This document shows positions 1 to 6,837 of a DNA stretch of 12,859 bases, piece after piece (the stretch's first letter is position 1; every line of letters starts with the position of its first letter). The DNA comes from Chloroflexota bacterium. Its GTDB lineage: Bacteria > Chloroflexota > UBA6077 > CF-72. The notes below the pieces were generated by a model. That model was given only the letters and a program-made list of their open reading frames with translations, ran no database searches and was not told the origin of the DNA. Where the stretch lies: NCBI GenBank assembly GCA_019242065.1, contig JAFAWJ010000747.1:1-12859 (forward strand), in the 5' to 3' direction. The translations under genes were made by a program, and so were the position numbers.

Positions 1-198
1 GGAATTCCCGATCGCTACGTGCGCGATCTCGGCCGCGCGCTGAAGCCAGGTTCCTCCGCCGTGGTGGTGCTCGTCACCCAGGCAAACGAAGCGCCGCTCC
101 TGGAAAAACTTGCCCCACTGGATGGCAGAGTCCTCCGCCTGGCGCTCACCGACGAGATGATCGAAAAACTCACGGCCGACGCCGGCAAGAAGGAGTAA
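1..198 (+). CDS. C-terminal part of a DUF1269-type protein (5' end outside window)
   Basis: Frame 1 is open from the first base to a TAA at 196-198 and gives 65 residues. It begins GIPDRYVRDLGRALKPGSS, continues with a hydrophobic strand AVVVLVTQ, and ends in a charged helix with Lys-Lys-Glu at the tip. The order 'hydrophobic start, D-x-Y-x-x-x-L-G-x-x-L-x-P-G-S-S-A-x-x-V-L-V' is what I know from the C-terminal half of DUF1269 proteins. In those, an N-terminal membrane hairpin (not visible here) precedes this soluble tail. The function of the family is not established. The gene ends 23 bases before the stop of the next gene, which is read from the other strand. I see no intrinsic terminator between them, only a 4-bp stem AGGC/GCCT. 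The family call is from memory of the pattern and is moderately sure; that the frame is coding is more certain. Confidence 0.7.
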   Translation, partial: GIPDRYVRDLGRALKPGSSAVVVLVTQANEAPLLEKLAPLDGRVLRLALTDEMIEKLTADAGKKE

Positions 199-221
199 GA
201 CCCACAGGCCTTTGCCTTAGC

Positions 222-467
222 TTACCCTCCGACCATCGGGGGGACGATGAGGATCTCGTCGGCGGCAGGATCGAACTCCTCGAGCTTCGTCGCCGGCCGA
301 TCCGCGTTGATTCGGAAGGCCACCGCGCCGTCCGCGCGTGCCTGCGCAAACAGGCGCTCGGCCTCGGCAACCGCCGCCTCCGCCTCGGGGTCGGCCGCCG
401 CCAACCGTTCGGGATCCCAGGAAACGCTCGTGTCTCCTGAACCGTTGAGGATTCGTAGAACTGCCAC
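222..467 (-). CDS. small MoaD/ubiquitin-like protein ending in Gly-Gly
   Basis: The product is 81 residues if the GTG at 465-467 is used. An upstream ATG at 581 would add 38 residues but would overlap the end of the DoxX gene by more than 70 bases, so I prefer the GTG. A GGAGG lies 14 bases upstream, which is rather far. The protein starts VAVLRILNGSGDTSVSW, has one long Ala/Glu-rich helix (about residues 25-46), then a strand AVAFRI, and ends DEILIVPPMVGG. The end closely resembles the MoaD hallmark D-E-V-x-x-x-P-P-V-x-G-G, whose last glycine is adenylated and thiocarboxylated. The strand-strand-helix-strand-strand order fits a beta-grasp fold. The N-terminal half does not look like ordinary MoaD or ThiS, so it may be a divergent sulfur carrier, a protein modifier, or an unrelated conserved small protein. 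It is the second gene after doxX, 40 bases downstream. No partner E1-like enzyme is in view. Confidence 0.6.
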   Translation of the reverse strand: MAVLRILNGSGDTSVSWDPERLAAADPEAEAAVAEAERLFAQARADGAVAFRINADRPATKLEEFDPAADEILIVPPMVGG

Positions 468-507
468 GGGCCTTGCTTCAGCCTCCAGTCTCGGACTGAC
501 TATTTGC

Positions 508-1128
508 TCACGAGCGCTGCTTGAGGCGGCCGGGCGCCCACGGTGTGCCCAGGATCGGCAGCAGCCAGCGATCCAGTCCATACCAACCCGCCACGCGCCA
601 GGCCAGGACGATCCACGTCCCCAGAATGAACAACAGCGGATTGGTGCTCAGCGTCCCCGCGAACAGGTAGTTCGCGTTCATCACCGTGCCGAAGAACGCG
701 GCGATGCCCGTCAAGGCGCCGAAGATCAGCCCCAGGCCAACCAGCAGCTCGCCGATCGCCACCACGTTGGAGAACAGCGCCGCGTGCGGCAGGACGATGG
801 CCTGCAAAAAGGCGGCATACCAGTCCGTCACGTCCGGACCGCTGGTGGATTTCTGCAGTGCGCCATTCACGAACCCGGCCAGGGCGCCGCCCGCGTTGGG
901 GCCAAACCACGCGGGATTCTGAACCTTCTCGAAGCCGGCCTGCAGCCACTGCCAGCCGGTATACACGCGCACGATCAGCCAGAACCACGCCAGGCGGGTG
1001 TCGGCGAACAGAAACCGAGAAAGCGGTGGTTCGGGGATCTGAGTCGGCGACAGACCTCCGGGCTCAACGGAGCTCAGCCTGGATGTTGCGACCATACCAT
1101 CACGGTGCTCTCGTGCCTGCTCAACCAT
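508..1128 (-). CDS. DoxX family integral membrane protein
   Basis: The product is 206 residues, with four expected membrane segments: about residues 45-62 (LAWFWLIVRVYTGWQW), 108-128 (AAFLQAIVLPHAALFSNVV), 131-150 (ELLVGLGLIFGALTGIAAFF) and 166-185. The FLFADTRLAWFWLIVRVY opening, the NPAWFG segment, GELLVGLGLIFG, and the MNANYLFAGTLSTNPLL loop are typical of DoxX proteins of roughly 180-200 residues. DoxX relatives include the DoxD subunit of thiosulfate:quinone oxidoreductase, and some act in membrane redox complexes with a thiol oxidase. The substrate here is unknown. The first about 35 residues are polar and unconserved in look, and a second ATG at 1095 is possible. Neither start has a strong Shine-Dalgarno. 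The gene is divergent from the secreted hydrolase and is followed by the MoaD-like gene, probably in one transcript. Confidence 0.85.
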   Translation of the reverse strand: MVEQAREHRDGMVATSRLSSVEPGGLSPTQIPEPPLSRFLFADTRLAWFWLIVRVYTGWQWLQAGFEKVQNPAWFGPNAGGALAGFVNGALQKSTSGPDVTDWYAAFLQAIVLPHAALFSNVVAIGELLVGLGLIFGALTGIAAFFGTVMNANYLFAGTLSTNPLLFILGTWIVLAWRVAGWYGLDRWLLPILGTPWAPGRLKQRS

Positions 1129-1159
1129 GGCTCAATCCGAGTCCAGATGTGCCCGCTCA

Positions 1160-1194
1160 GTGTGGCGCGTGACCTGCTCAGGCGCGGCTCACAC
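1160..1194. promoter_or_regulatory. imperfect inverted repeat in the divergent promoter region
   Basis: The 116 bases between doxX (start 1128, minus) and the hydrolase (start 1245, plus) hold an imperfect inverted repeat. The left arm is GTGTGGCGCG (1160-1169) and the right arm is CGCGGCTCACAC (1183-1194); they pair with a two-base bulge. It lies just upstream of the proposed -35 at 1201, where a regulator could act on one or both genes. Such repeats arise by chance in GC-rich DNA, so this is a weak call. Confidence 0.2.
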
Positions 1195-1200
1195 GTTTTC

Positions 1201-1229
1201 TTGTCGGGCGTGCCGGGCTTCGGCATAGT
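1201..1229 (+). promoter_or_regulatory. putative sigma70-type promoter of the secreted hydrolase
   Basis: TTGTCG (1201-1206) and CATAGT (1224-1229) are separated by 17 bases; each box matches the consensus at four of six positions. Transcription would begin near 1236, only about 9 bases before the ATG at 1245. No Shine-Dalgarno is visible in that leader, which suits a near-leaderless message. This is inference from pattern only. Confidence 0.35.
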
Positions 1230-1244
1230 TCGCGGCGTTTCCCG

Positions 1245-2096
1245 ATGTACGCGCGCCGACTCCTGCTGGTCCTGGCCATGCTCGCTTCGTTCGTCCTGCT
1301 GCCGGCCCAGGCGCTGGCAGCCTCGGCGCCCAATCAGTCGCACACGACGGTCCTGCTCGTCGGCGGCTACGGCAGCACGCTGGCCGGGGCCACGCTCGAC
1401 TTCGCTCCCCTGCGGGCGGCGCTAACCGCGCATGACCCGACGACGTCGTACGCGCAGTACAGCTATCTGGGCTGGAACGCGCAGACGTGTCAGCCGCTCG
1501 ACTACTCGGGCGGAGATACGGGCCAGGACTTCGGTACCAGCGAGCGGCGCTTGCTCGACACGATCTATCTGTTGCGCTCGCAGTGCGGCGCGACGGGGCG
1601 CATCGTGGTCATCGGCCACAGCCTGGGCGGGCTCGTCGCGTTTCATGCGCTGTCGGACAATCCGATGTCCGAAGTGACCGACGTGGTGACGCTTGATAGT
1701 CCGCTGGGCGGGGCCCCGGCGACGTCGGTGGATGCCTGCGTGGATACGGGCTTTTGCGCCGATGGGCCGGTCAGCGGCTATCTGGCGGGACTGTATTCGG
1801 CCTGGGATCAGACCGCGCGCGACAATGCGACGCGGGTGAGTCACCTGGCGGCGGCGGGCATCCGGGTCACCGCCTGGGGCAACGAAGGCGACTGTCTGTA
1901 CGCGCCCGCCGCATGCGTGCCGATCGCCAGCTATGTCCTGGGCAACGTGGACGCCCGCGCCACCCAGTGGCTGGGGGTGGCCAACGCCGAGCACCGCGAC
2001 TTCGCCTCCGGCTCAACCCTGGCGAGCATCCTGACCAGCCACGAAACGATCATGACGGGCGCCGCGACCGACATCGTCAGCAATCTCTACGCCTAG
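1245..2096 (+). CDS. secreted alpha/beta-hydrolase, lipase/esterase-like
   Basis: The product is 283 residues. Residues 1-25 form a Sec signal peptide: a positive start (YARR), a hydrophobic core, and an AQALA|A cleavage site. The mature part opens with a strand and oxyanion-type loop (TVLLVGGYGS, about 34-44). The nucleophile elbow GHSLGG gives Ser126. D216 in GNEGDCLYAP sits where the acid of the triad is usual, and His266 (TSHETIM) is the likely base, with His250 as an alternative. TLDSPLGG (150-156) resembles the lipase post-elbow loop. Six cysteines (82, 114, 165, 171, 217, 224) suggest up to three disulfides, as expected outside the cytoplasm. It most likely hydrolyses esters or lipids outside the cell; the substrate cannot be told. 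It starts a plus-strand pair with the next hydrolase, 26 bases away. Confidence 0.85.
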   Translation: MYARRLLLVLAMLASFVLLPAQALAASAPNQSHTTVLLVGGYGSTLAGATLDFAPLRAALTAHDPTTSYAQYSYLGWNAQTCQPLDYSGGDTGQDFGTSERRLLDTIYLLRSQCGATGRIVVIGHSLGGLVAFHALSDNPMSEVTDVVTLDSPLGGAPATSVDACVDTGFCADGPVSGYLAGLYSAWDQTARDNATRVSHLAAAGIRVTAWGNEGDCLYAPAACVPIASYVLGNVDARATQWLGVANAEHRDFASGSTLASILTSHETIMTGAATDIVSNLYA

Positions 2097-2097
2097 T

Positions 2098-2111
2098 TGA
2101 TAGCTGATAGC
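2098..2111 (+). repeat. two tandem copies of a 7-bp unit between the hydrolase genes
   Basis: TGATAGC occurs twice head to tail directly after the stop of the secreted hydrolase. The second copy ends 11 bases before the next ATG. It could be a slippage product that changes gene spacing, or chance; no function is evident. Confidence 0.4.
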
Positions 2112-2122
2112 CTCGTGCAGGA

Positions 2123-3055
2123 ATGAACCCTGCTGCTGAGTTGATGGTCGCGCCGAATCCTGCGAGCTCCTACGAGGAGGCCTGCACCCGCTTCGCCGCT
2201 CAACTCGAGCTCGACACCCCAGCCATCGACCCGCTCTCGCGCGCACGCCTGATCACCCCAGGCCACCGCGCCGAGCGCGCCGTCGTCTTTTTCCACGGTC
2301 TCACCAACGCCCCGCGTCAGTTCGAAGCCCTCGGCCAGCGGTTCATCGCGCGCGGCTACGCCGTCCTCACCCCGCGGGTGACCTACCACGGCTACCGCGA
2401 CCGGATGAGCACGGACCTCGCCAACCTCACCGTCCGCGACCTGGTCGAAGTCACCGCCGAAGCCGTCGACCTGGCCGCCGGCCTCGCCGACGAAGTCACC
2501 GTCACGGGCATCTCGATGGGCGGCATCCAGGCCATCTGGGCCGCCCAGTACCGCCCCGTGGCCCTCGCCGCCCCTATCGCTCCCGCCCTCGGCCTGCCCA
2601 AGCTCCCGTACAGCACCACCGGCGCGATCTTCGGCGCGATGGGCGCCTTCCCCAACATGTTCATGTGGTGGGACCCGCGCGTGAAAGAGAAGCTGCCTGG
2701 CCCACCGTACGCCTATCCGCGCTTCGCCACGCACGCTCTCGTCGCCACCCAGCGCCTGGGTCTGCGCCTGATGGACGTGGCGCGCACCGAGCGACCCGCC
2801 GCCCAACGCATCTGGATGATCTCCAACGACGCGGATTACGCCGTCAGCAACTCGGCGTCGGACACCCTGGTCAGAAGATGGATCGCCAACGGCGCCTCGT
2901 CAGTCCAGACGTACCGTTTTCCGCGCCAGCTCAAGCTCTTTCACGACGTCGTCGATCCGCTGCAGCCCAACGCCAGGCCCGACCTGGTGCATCCCATGCT
3001 GGAGCAGATCATGGTCGACGGCAGGCGCCCGGAGATGCCCCAGACTAGCCCTTGA
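2123..3055 (+). CDS. cytoplasmic alpha/beta-hydrolase (esterase/S33-like)
   Basis: The product is 310 residues without signal peptide or membrane segment. Hallmarks in order are the oxyanion motif FFHGLTN (His58-Gly59), the nucleophile elbow GISMGG (Ser131), a candidate acid at Asp238 (NDADYAVSN), and the catalytic His274 in KLFHDVVDP. The lid region (about 150-200) is rich in Pro, Phe and Trp and should shape the substrate pocket. This pattern fits broad carboxylesterase or lipase-type hydrolases; the substrate is unknown. An AGGA touches the ATG at 2123, which is too close for a normal ribosome site. The ATG seven codons on has none either, so the exact start is open. It is 26 bases after the secreted hydrolase, probably cotranscribed. 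Its last 11 bases overlap the end of the permease gene on the other strand. Confidence 0.85.
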   Translation: MNPAAELMVAPNPASSYEEACTRFAAQLELDTPAIDPLSRARLITPGHRAERAVVFFHGLTNAPRQFEALGQRFIARGYAVLTPRVTYHGYRDRMSTDLANLTVRDLVEVTAEAVDLAAGLADEVTVTGISMGGIQAIWAAQYRPVALAAPIAPALGLPKLPYSTTGAIFGAMGAFPNMFMWWDPRVKEKLPGPPYAYPRFATHALVATQRLGLRLMDVARTERPAAQRIWMISNDADYAVSNSASDTLVRRWIANGASSVQTYRFPRQLKLFHDVVDPLQPNARPDLVHPMLEQIMVDGRRPEMPQTSP

Positions 3056-3947
3056 CGGCGCCGGCGAGTACACCCTGGGTGAAGTACCGCTGCAGGAACG
3101 GATACACGATCAGGATGGGCACAATGGCCACGACGACCACCGCCATCTGTAGGGATTGGGCAGGCGGCGGCGCCGACGAGGCCGCGCCGTAGGCCGTCGC
3201 GCCGAGCATCGGCGAACCCTGCAGGACATACTGGCGGGCGACCAGCTGCAGCGGCCACTTGGAGTTGTCGCTCAGGTACAGCAGCGCTGGGAAGAACGAG
3301 TTCCAGTACGTGGTCACGGCATAGAACAGCGCGACGACTGCCAGCACCGGTTTCGACAGCGGCAGGATGATCTTCAGCAGAATGCCGAAATCCGTGGCGC
3401 CGTCGATGCGCGCGCTGTCGGTCAGCTCCTGCGGAATGCTCATGAAGAATTGCCGCAGCACCACGAAATTGAAGGCGTTCACCATGACCGGGAGAATCAG
3501 GGATGCGTAGTTGTTGAGCAGGCCAAGCTGTTTGACCACCAGATAGCTGGGGATGATGCCCGGGGGAAAGAGCAACGTCAGCAGCGCCATCACCAGGATC
3601 ACGCGCCCAAAGATGATCGGGCGGCTGACCGCGTACGCCAGCGTCGTGGTGATCACCATGCTGAGGGCCGTGCCGACGACCGTGATGGCCACGCTCACCC
3701 AGATCGACTGGGCCACCGCGCCTCCGCTGAAGATGGTGCCGTAGGCGTTCCACGAGGGGTGCATGGGCCAGAGCACCATGCCGCCGCCCTCGGTGATGTC
3801 CTGGTCGCTGGCCAGGCTCGTCGCGATCACGCTCATGAAGGGGTAGACGACGACGATCACGATCAGCGCCAGGGCGATGAACTTGCCGGTGAGCGTGACC
3901 CGACTGGGCCGCTCCATCCACGCTGGCCGCGCCACTTGCGAGGCCAT
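3045..3947 (-). CDS. sugar ABC importer permease, YtcP/LplC-like (CUT1, MalG type)
   Basis: The product is 300 residues with about six membrane helices, the usual length. The EAA loop that docks the ATPase is seen at about 176-200 (TDSARIDGATDFG, then ILPLSKP). The C-terminus QRYFTQGVLAGAVKG and the stretch WPLQLVARQYVLQG are typical of YtcP/LplC, the inner-membrane partner of LplB. The ATG at 3947 is chosen because it overlaps the stop of the upstream permease (TGATG, one shared base) with a GGGGG about ten bases before it, which suggests translational coupling. A longer frame to 4058 would lie inside the upstream gene. It is the last gene of its cassette and should form a heterodimer with the LplB-like protein to import an oligo- or polysaccharide breakdown product. 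Its 3' end overlaps the convergent hydrolase, leaving no room for a separate terminator. Confidence 0.92.
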   Translation of the reverse strand: MASQVARPAWMERPSRVTLTGKFIALALIVIVVVYPFMSVIATSLASDQDITEGGGMVLWPMHPSWNAYGTIFSGGAVAQSIWVSVAITVVGTALSMVITTTLAYAVSRPIIFGRVILVMALLTLLFPPGIIPSYLVVKQLGLLNNYASLILPVMVNAFNFVVLRQFFMSIPQELTDSARIDGATDFGILLKIILPLSKPVLAVVALFYAVTTYWNSFFPALLYLSDNSKWPLQLVARQYVLQGSPMLGATAYGAASSAPPPAQSLQMAVVVVAIVPILIVYPFLQRYFTQGVLAGAVKG

Positions 3948-4930
3948 CAGGAGAGCACCCCCTGCTGACCGAAGAAGTGCGCCACTTTGTTGGCGCCCAG
4001 GACGATCGCCAATCCCACGATGCCCTTGATGAGCCCGGCGGCGGCCGCAGGCGCCCACTGCCCCGCGGCGATGCCATGGAAGTACACGAACGTGTCGAGC
4101 ACTTCACCGGCCGCTTCGCCGACCGCGTTCTGCTGGAGCAGGATCTGCTCGAACCCGACGGTCAGCAGGGCGCCCAGGCGCAGGATGAACAGCAGGATCG
4201 TGACGTCGACGATGCCCGGCAGCGTGACGTGCCACAGGCGTCGCCATGGGCCCGCACCGTCAACCGCCGCGGCTTCGTACAGCGTCACGTCGATACTGAG
4301 CAGCGCGGCCAGATAGATGATGGTGCCCCACCCCGTCTCTTTCCAGATCGTCTCAACGGTCATCATCCACTTGAAGAGCGGTGGACTCGCGAGCAGGTTG
4401 ACCGGCTGCTGGCCGATCGACCGCATGAAGTGGTCCAGGATGCCGGTGCCGCCCAGCACCTGCTGGAAGAGTGCCACGATGATGACCCAGGAGATGAAGT
4501 GCGGCAGATACACGATGCTCTGGACCGTGCGCCGCACCGGCAGGCTGATCAGGCTGTTGAGCAGCAGCGCCAGCATGATCGGTACCGGGAAGTACAGGAT
4601 CAGCTCCAGCCCCGAGATGACGATGGTATTGACCACCGAGCTCCAGAACACCGGGTCGGCGAACAGGGTGCGGAAATTGTCGAACCCGACGAACGGGCTG
4701 GCAAAGCCCAGGTACGGCACGTAGTTCTGGAAGGCAATGATGTTGCCCAACTGCGGGATATAGACGAACACCAGCAGGTACAGCACGCCTGGCAACGCCA
4801 TGAGCAGCATCGCCTTGTCGCGCCGCACGCGTTTCCAGAAGGTGGACTCACTGGTCGCTGGGCGTACGCGTCCCGCGTACTCGGCCGCCGCGGCCTCCGC
4901 GCTGAGACGTTCGCCGGTGACGGTCGCCAT
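3947..4930 (-). CDS. sugar ABC importer permease, LplB-like (CUT1, MalF type)
   Basis: The product is 327 residues. After a hydrophilic tail (1-40) come six expected membrane helices, the first at about 41-60. The stretch after helix 1 (IIAFQNYVPYLG, then SPFVGFDNFRTLF) is the signature of the LplB subgroup. The ATPase-docking EAA loop is at about 218-240 (YEAAAVDGAGPWRRLWHVTLPG). The ATG at 4930 is preceded by GGAGGGG at a good distance, so I use it and not the longer frame to 5017, which would run into the binding-protein gene. It starts 20 bases after that gene's stop and overlaps the next permease by one base. It acts in the cytoplasmic membrane as one half of the translocation pore. LplB-type systems commonly take up oligosaccharides, but the actual substrate is unknown. 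Confidence 0.92.
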   Translation of the reverse strand: MATVTGERLSAEAAAAEYAGRVRPATSESTFWKRVRRDKAMLLMALPGVLYLLVFVYIPQLGNIIAFQNYVPYLGFASPFVGFDNFRTLFADPVFWSSVVNTIVISGLELILYFPVPIMLALLLNSLISLPVRRTVQSIVYLPHFISWVIIVALFQQVLGGTGILDHFMRSIGQQPVNLLASPPLFKWMMTVETIWKETGWGTIIYLAALLSIDVTLYEAAAVDGAGPWRRLWHVTLPGIVDVTILLFILRLGALLTVGFEQILLQQNAVGEAAGEVLDTFVYFHGIAAGQWAPAAAAGLIKGIVGLAIVLGANKVAHFFGQQGVLS

Positions 4931-4950
4931 ACGCCCCTCCAGTGATGAGT

Positions 4951-6756
4951 TTATTGCGCGGCAGCGATTCCGGCTTCGTACTCCGAACGGATCTGGTCGC
5001 CGCCGTTGCTGCGCCAATCGCTGATCGCCTGGTCGTAGTCAGACACCGGTCGGCGACCGGCCACGATATCGACCATGACCGACTGGAACGCGTTGCTCAA
5101 CGGCACCGATTTGTTGGCGTCGGTCTGTGAGAACACGCCCAGCGTGGCATCGTAGGTGCCGAGGGGCAGCATGGCCACCTCGTCGGCGTTCATCGCGGTA
5201 GCGTAGTCGGGGGTACCAGGGTTGTAGAGCGGATCGTAGCTGTGCGGCCCGAAGCGAATGGCCAGGAAGGTGCTGTCGGCTGGCCCGCGCTGCGTGGTGA
5301 CCAGATCACCCTTGTCGTTCCGCGTCCAATCGGTGCCCTCGACGCCGTACTCCCACAGTAGCCGCTCCTGGCTGCCGAACGGGCCGGCGATCCAGTTCCA
5401 TACCCGCAGCAGCTCTTTGATGCGATCAGGATCTGCCTTCTTGAACGCCCAGATGCCGGGCCCCGTTATAGGGCTGCGCGGCCAGATCCACGGGCTCAGC
5501 CAGTAGGTGGGCGTTTGACCGGCGGCCGCTGGAATGGGTCGGATCACGTCCATCTTTACCGGCGGGTTGAGGGCCACGCCGCGGTTCCACATGTCCACGA
5601 AGTTGCCGTAGAACGCGTTGCTGCCCGCGGTTACCGCGAACTGGCCGGCCGCCTGGTCTGATTTGCTGGCCACCCCGTCATAGGTCGGCGACTTGGGATG
5701 GAACACACCCGCCTGGACCAGGTCGCGCAGATAGCTAATGGACTGTTTGTACGGGTCGCCCTCACGGTAGTTGGTGAGCTTGCCATTCACCATGCCCCAC
5801 CCGTTCGGAGCCCCGAACATCATGGCGAACCAGCCGTTGGTGGTGCCGTACGGATCGGTGCTGTTCGAGGCGATGCCCCACTTGTTGTTGTTGGCGTCGG
5901 TGAGCTGCTGCAGCATCTTCTTGAAGTCGTCCGGGTCCTTGGGGACGGCGCCCGCGCCCACCTCGGTATCCCAACGGCTCTGGTTCACGATCATCGTCTG
6001 GCCCATCGCACCCAGCGGGCTGGGCAGGCCCATGATGGCGCCGCCAAAGATCGCGCCTTTCCAGGTCTCGGCGCGCAGCGCGGCCAGATTCGGATAGTCC
6101 TTGACGGCGTCGCCCGCCAGGTACGGCGTGAGGTCGGCGAAACCGTTCTTGAGGAAGTCGACCAGGTTGGGGGTGGCGCCGATCCACACCACGTCGGGCA
6201 GGTCGCCGCCGGTGATCATCGTGTTGTATTTGACCGGGTAGTCCGCGAACGTGCTGATGTTCAACTTGAGGTTGACGTTCATCCGCTTGTTCATCTCGGC
6301 GATGACCGGGTTCTGATCGAGCGGTGTGAAGGGCGGCCAGGCGGACCCGCTGAAGACGTTGATGTCCTTGCCCGTGCCAACGGTATCGGTCACCGACTGG
6401 TACGGGTTGGCCGGGAACGTCAGGTAGCCATCGTCGATGCCCTTGCTGGGGTCGCCGGGCAGGTCGGCCTTGAAGGGCAGGGTCGGCGGCATGTACGTGG
6501 GCACGATGGCTTTGACATTGGCGCCGGCGGCCGCGCTGACGGTGGGTGCCGTACTGGCCGCGCCGCTCGACTGGGCTCCGGTCGCCGGCGTCGCCGGCCC
6601 TGCCTGGCCGGCTGGCGCGCCCGTGCTGCAGGCGGCCAGGAGGCCCGCGCTCCCGACCAACACCACGCCAGCAGAGAGACGCAAGAACGCTCGACGGCCG
6701 AGACTCTCAGCTTTGACATGCGACCGCACTGGGCGGTCATCGAACTCGGTACGCAC
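4951..6756 (-). CDS. extracellular sugar-binding lipoprotein, LplA-like (Tat-type signal)
   Basis: The product is 601 residues, long for the class as LplA-like proteins tend to be. A GTG start at 6756 is supported by a GGGGGGAG about eight bases upstream; no ATG occurs near the signal. The signal carries a twin-arginine motif (GRRAFLRLS, Arg21-Arg22), a hydrophobic core, and a lipobox LLAAC with Cys43. Export is therefore probably by the Tat route, followed by lipid anchoring. Residues 44-80 are a flexible Ala/Gly/Pro/Thr linker. The mature part has binding-protein features such as GGDLPDVVWIG, FADLTPYL, the aromatic-rich GWFAMMFGAPNGWGM and TYWLSPWIWP, plausible sugar-stacking surfaces. It delivers sugar to the two permeases that follow at once downstream. 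No ATPase gene is nearby. Confidence 0.9.
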   Translation of the reverse strand: MRTEFDDRPVRSHVKAESLGRRAFLRLSAGVVLVGSAGLLAACSTGAPAGQAGPATPATGAQSSGAASTAPTVSAAAGANVKAIVPTYMPPTLPFKADLPGDPSKGIDDGYLTFPANPYQSVTDTVGTGKDINVFSGSAWPPFTPLDQNPVIAEMNKRMNVNLKLNISTFADYPVKYNTMITGGDLPDVVWIGATPNLVDFLKNGFADLTPYLAGDAVKDYPNLAALRAETWKGAIFGGAIMGLPSPLGAMGQTMIVNQSRWDTEVGAGAVPKDPDDFKKMLQQLTDANNNKWGIASNSTDPYGTTNGWFAMMFGAPNGWGMVNGKLTNYREGDPYKQSISYLRDLVQAGVFHPKSPTYDGVASKSDQAAGQFAVTAGSNAFYGNFVDMWNRGVALNPPVKMDVIRPIPAAAGQTPTYWLSPWIWPRSPITGPGIWAFKKADPDRIKELLRVWNWIAGPFGSQERLLWEYGVEGTDWTRNDKGDLVTTQRGPADSTFLAIRFGPHSYDPLYNPGTPDYATAMNADEVAMLPLGTYDATLGVFSQTDANKSVPLSNAFQSVMVDIVAGRRPVSDYDQAISDWRSNGGDQIRSEYEAGIAAAQ

Positions 6757-6789
6757 GAACTTGCTCCCCCCGGGTACCTGATTCAGACC

Positions 6790-6818
6790 AGAATACGTCC
6801 GAGTATACCCACCCGCAA
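6790..6818 (-). promoter_or_regulatory. putative promoter of the LplA-like cassette
   Basis: On the minus strand TTGCGG (6813-6818) and TATTCT (6790-6795) are 17 bases apart. This lies in the 81-base gap before the GTG at 6756 and would give a leader of about 25-30 bases that includes the G-rich ribosome site. The boxes match the consensus at three and four positions, so this is only a candidate. It would make the two importer cassettes separate transcription units. Confidence 0.3.
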
Positions 6819-6837
6819 AAAAGGGGGGTCGGGGTGT

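Noticed and set aside
199..221. A bidirectional terminator between the DUF1269-type gene and the MoaD-like gene
   Set aside because: Only a four-pair AGGC/GCCT stem without a T run is present in the 23-base gap.
247..1425. A 392-residue plus-strand open frame over the DoxX and MoaD-like genes
   Set aside because: The composition is Arg/Gln/Ala-rich and lacks any family pattern, while the opposite strand encodes a clear DoxX protein. It is a shadow frame of GC-rich DNA.
6802..6807. TATACT on the minus strand as the -10 box of the LplA-like cassette
   Set aside because: It is a better hexamer alone than the proposed TATTCT, but nothing like a -35 lies 16-18 bases upstream.
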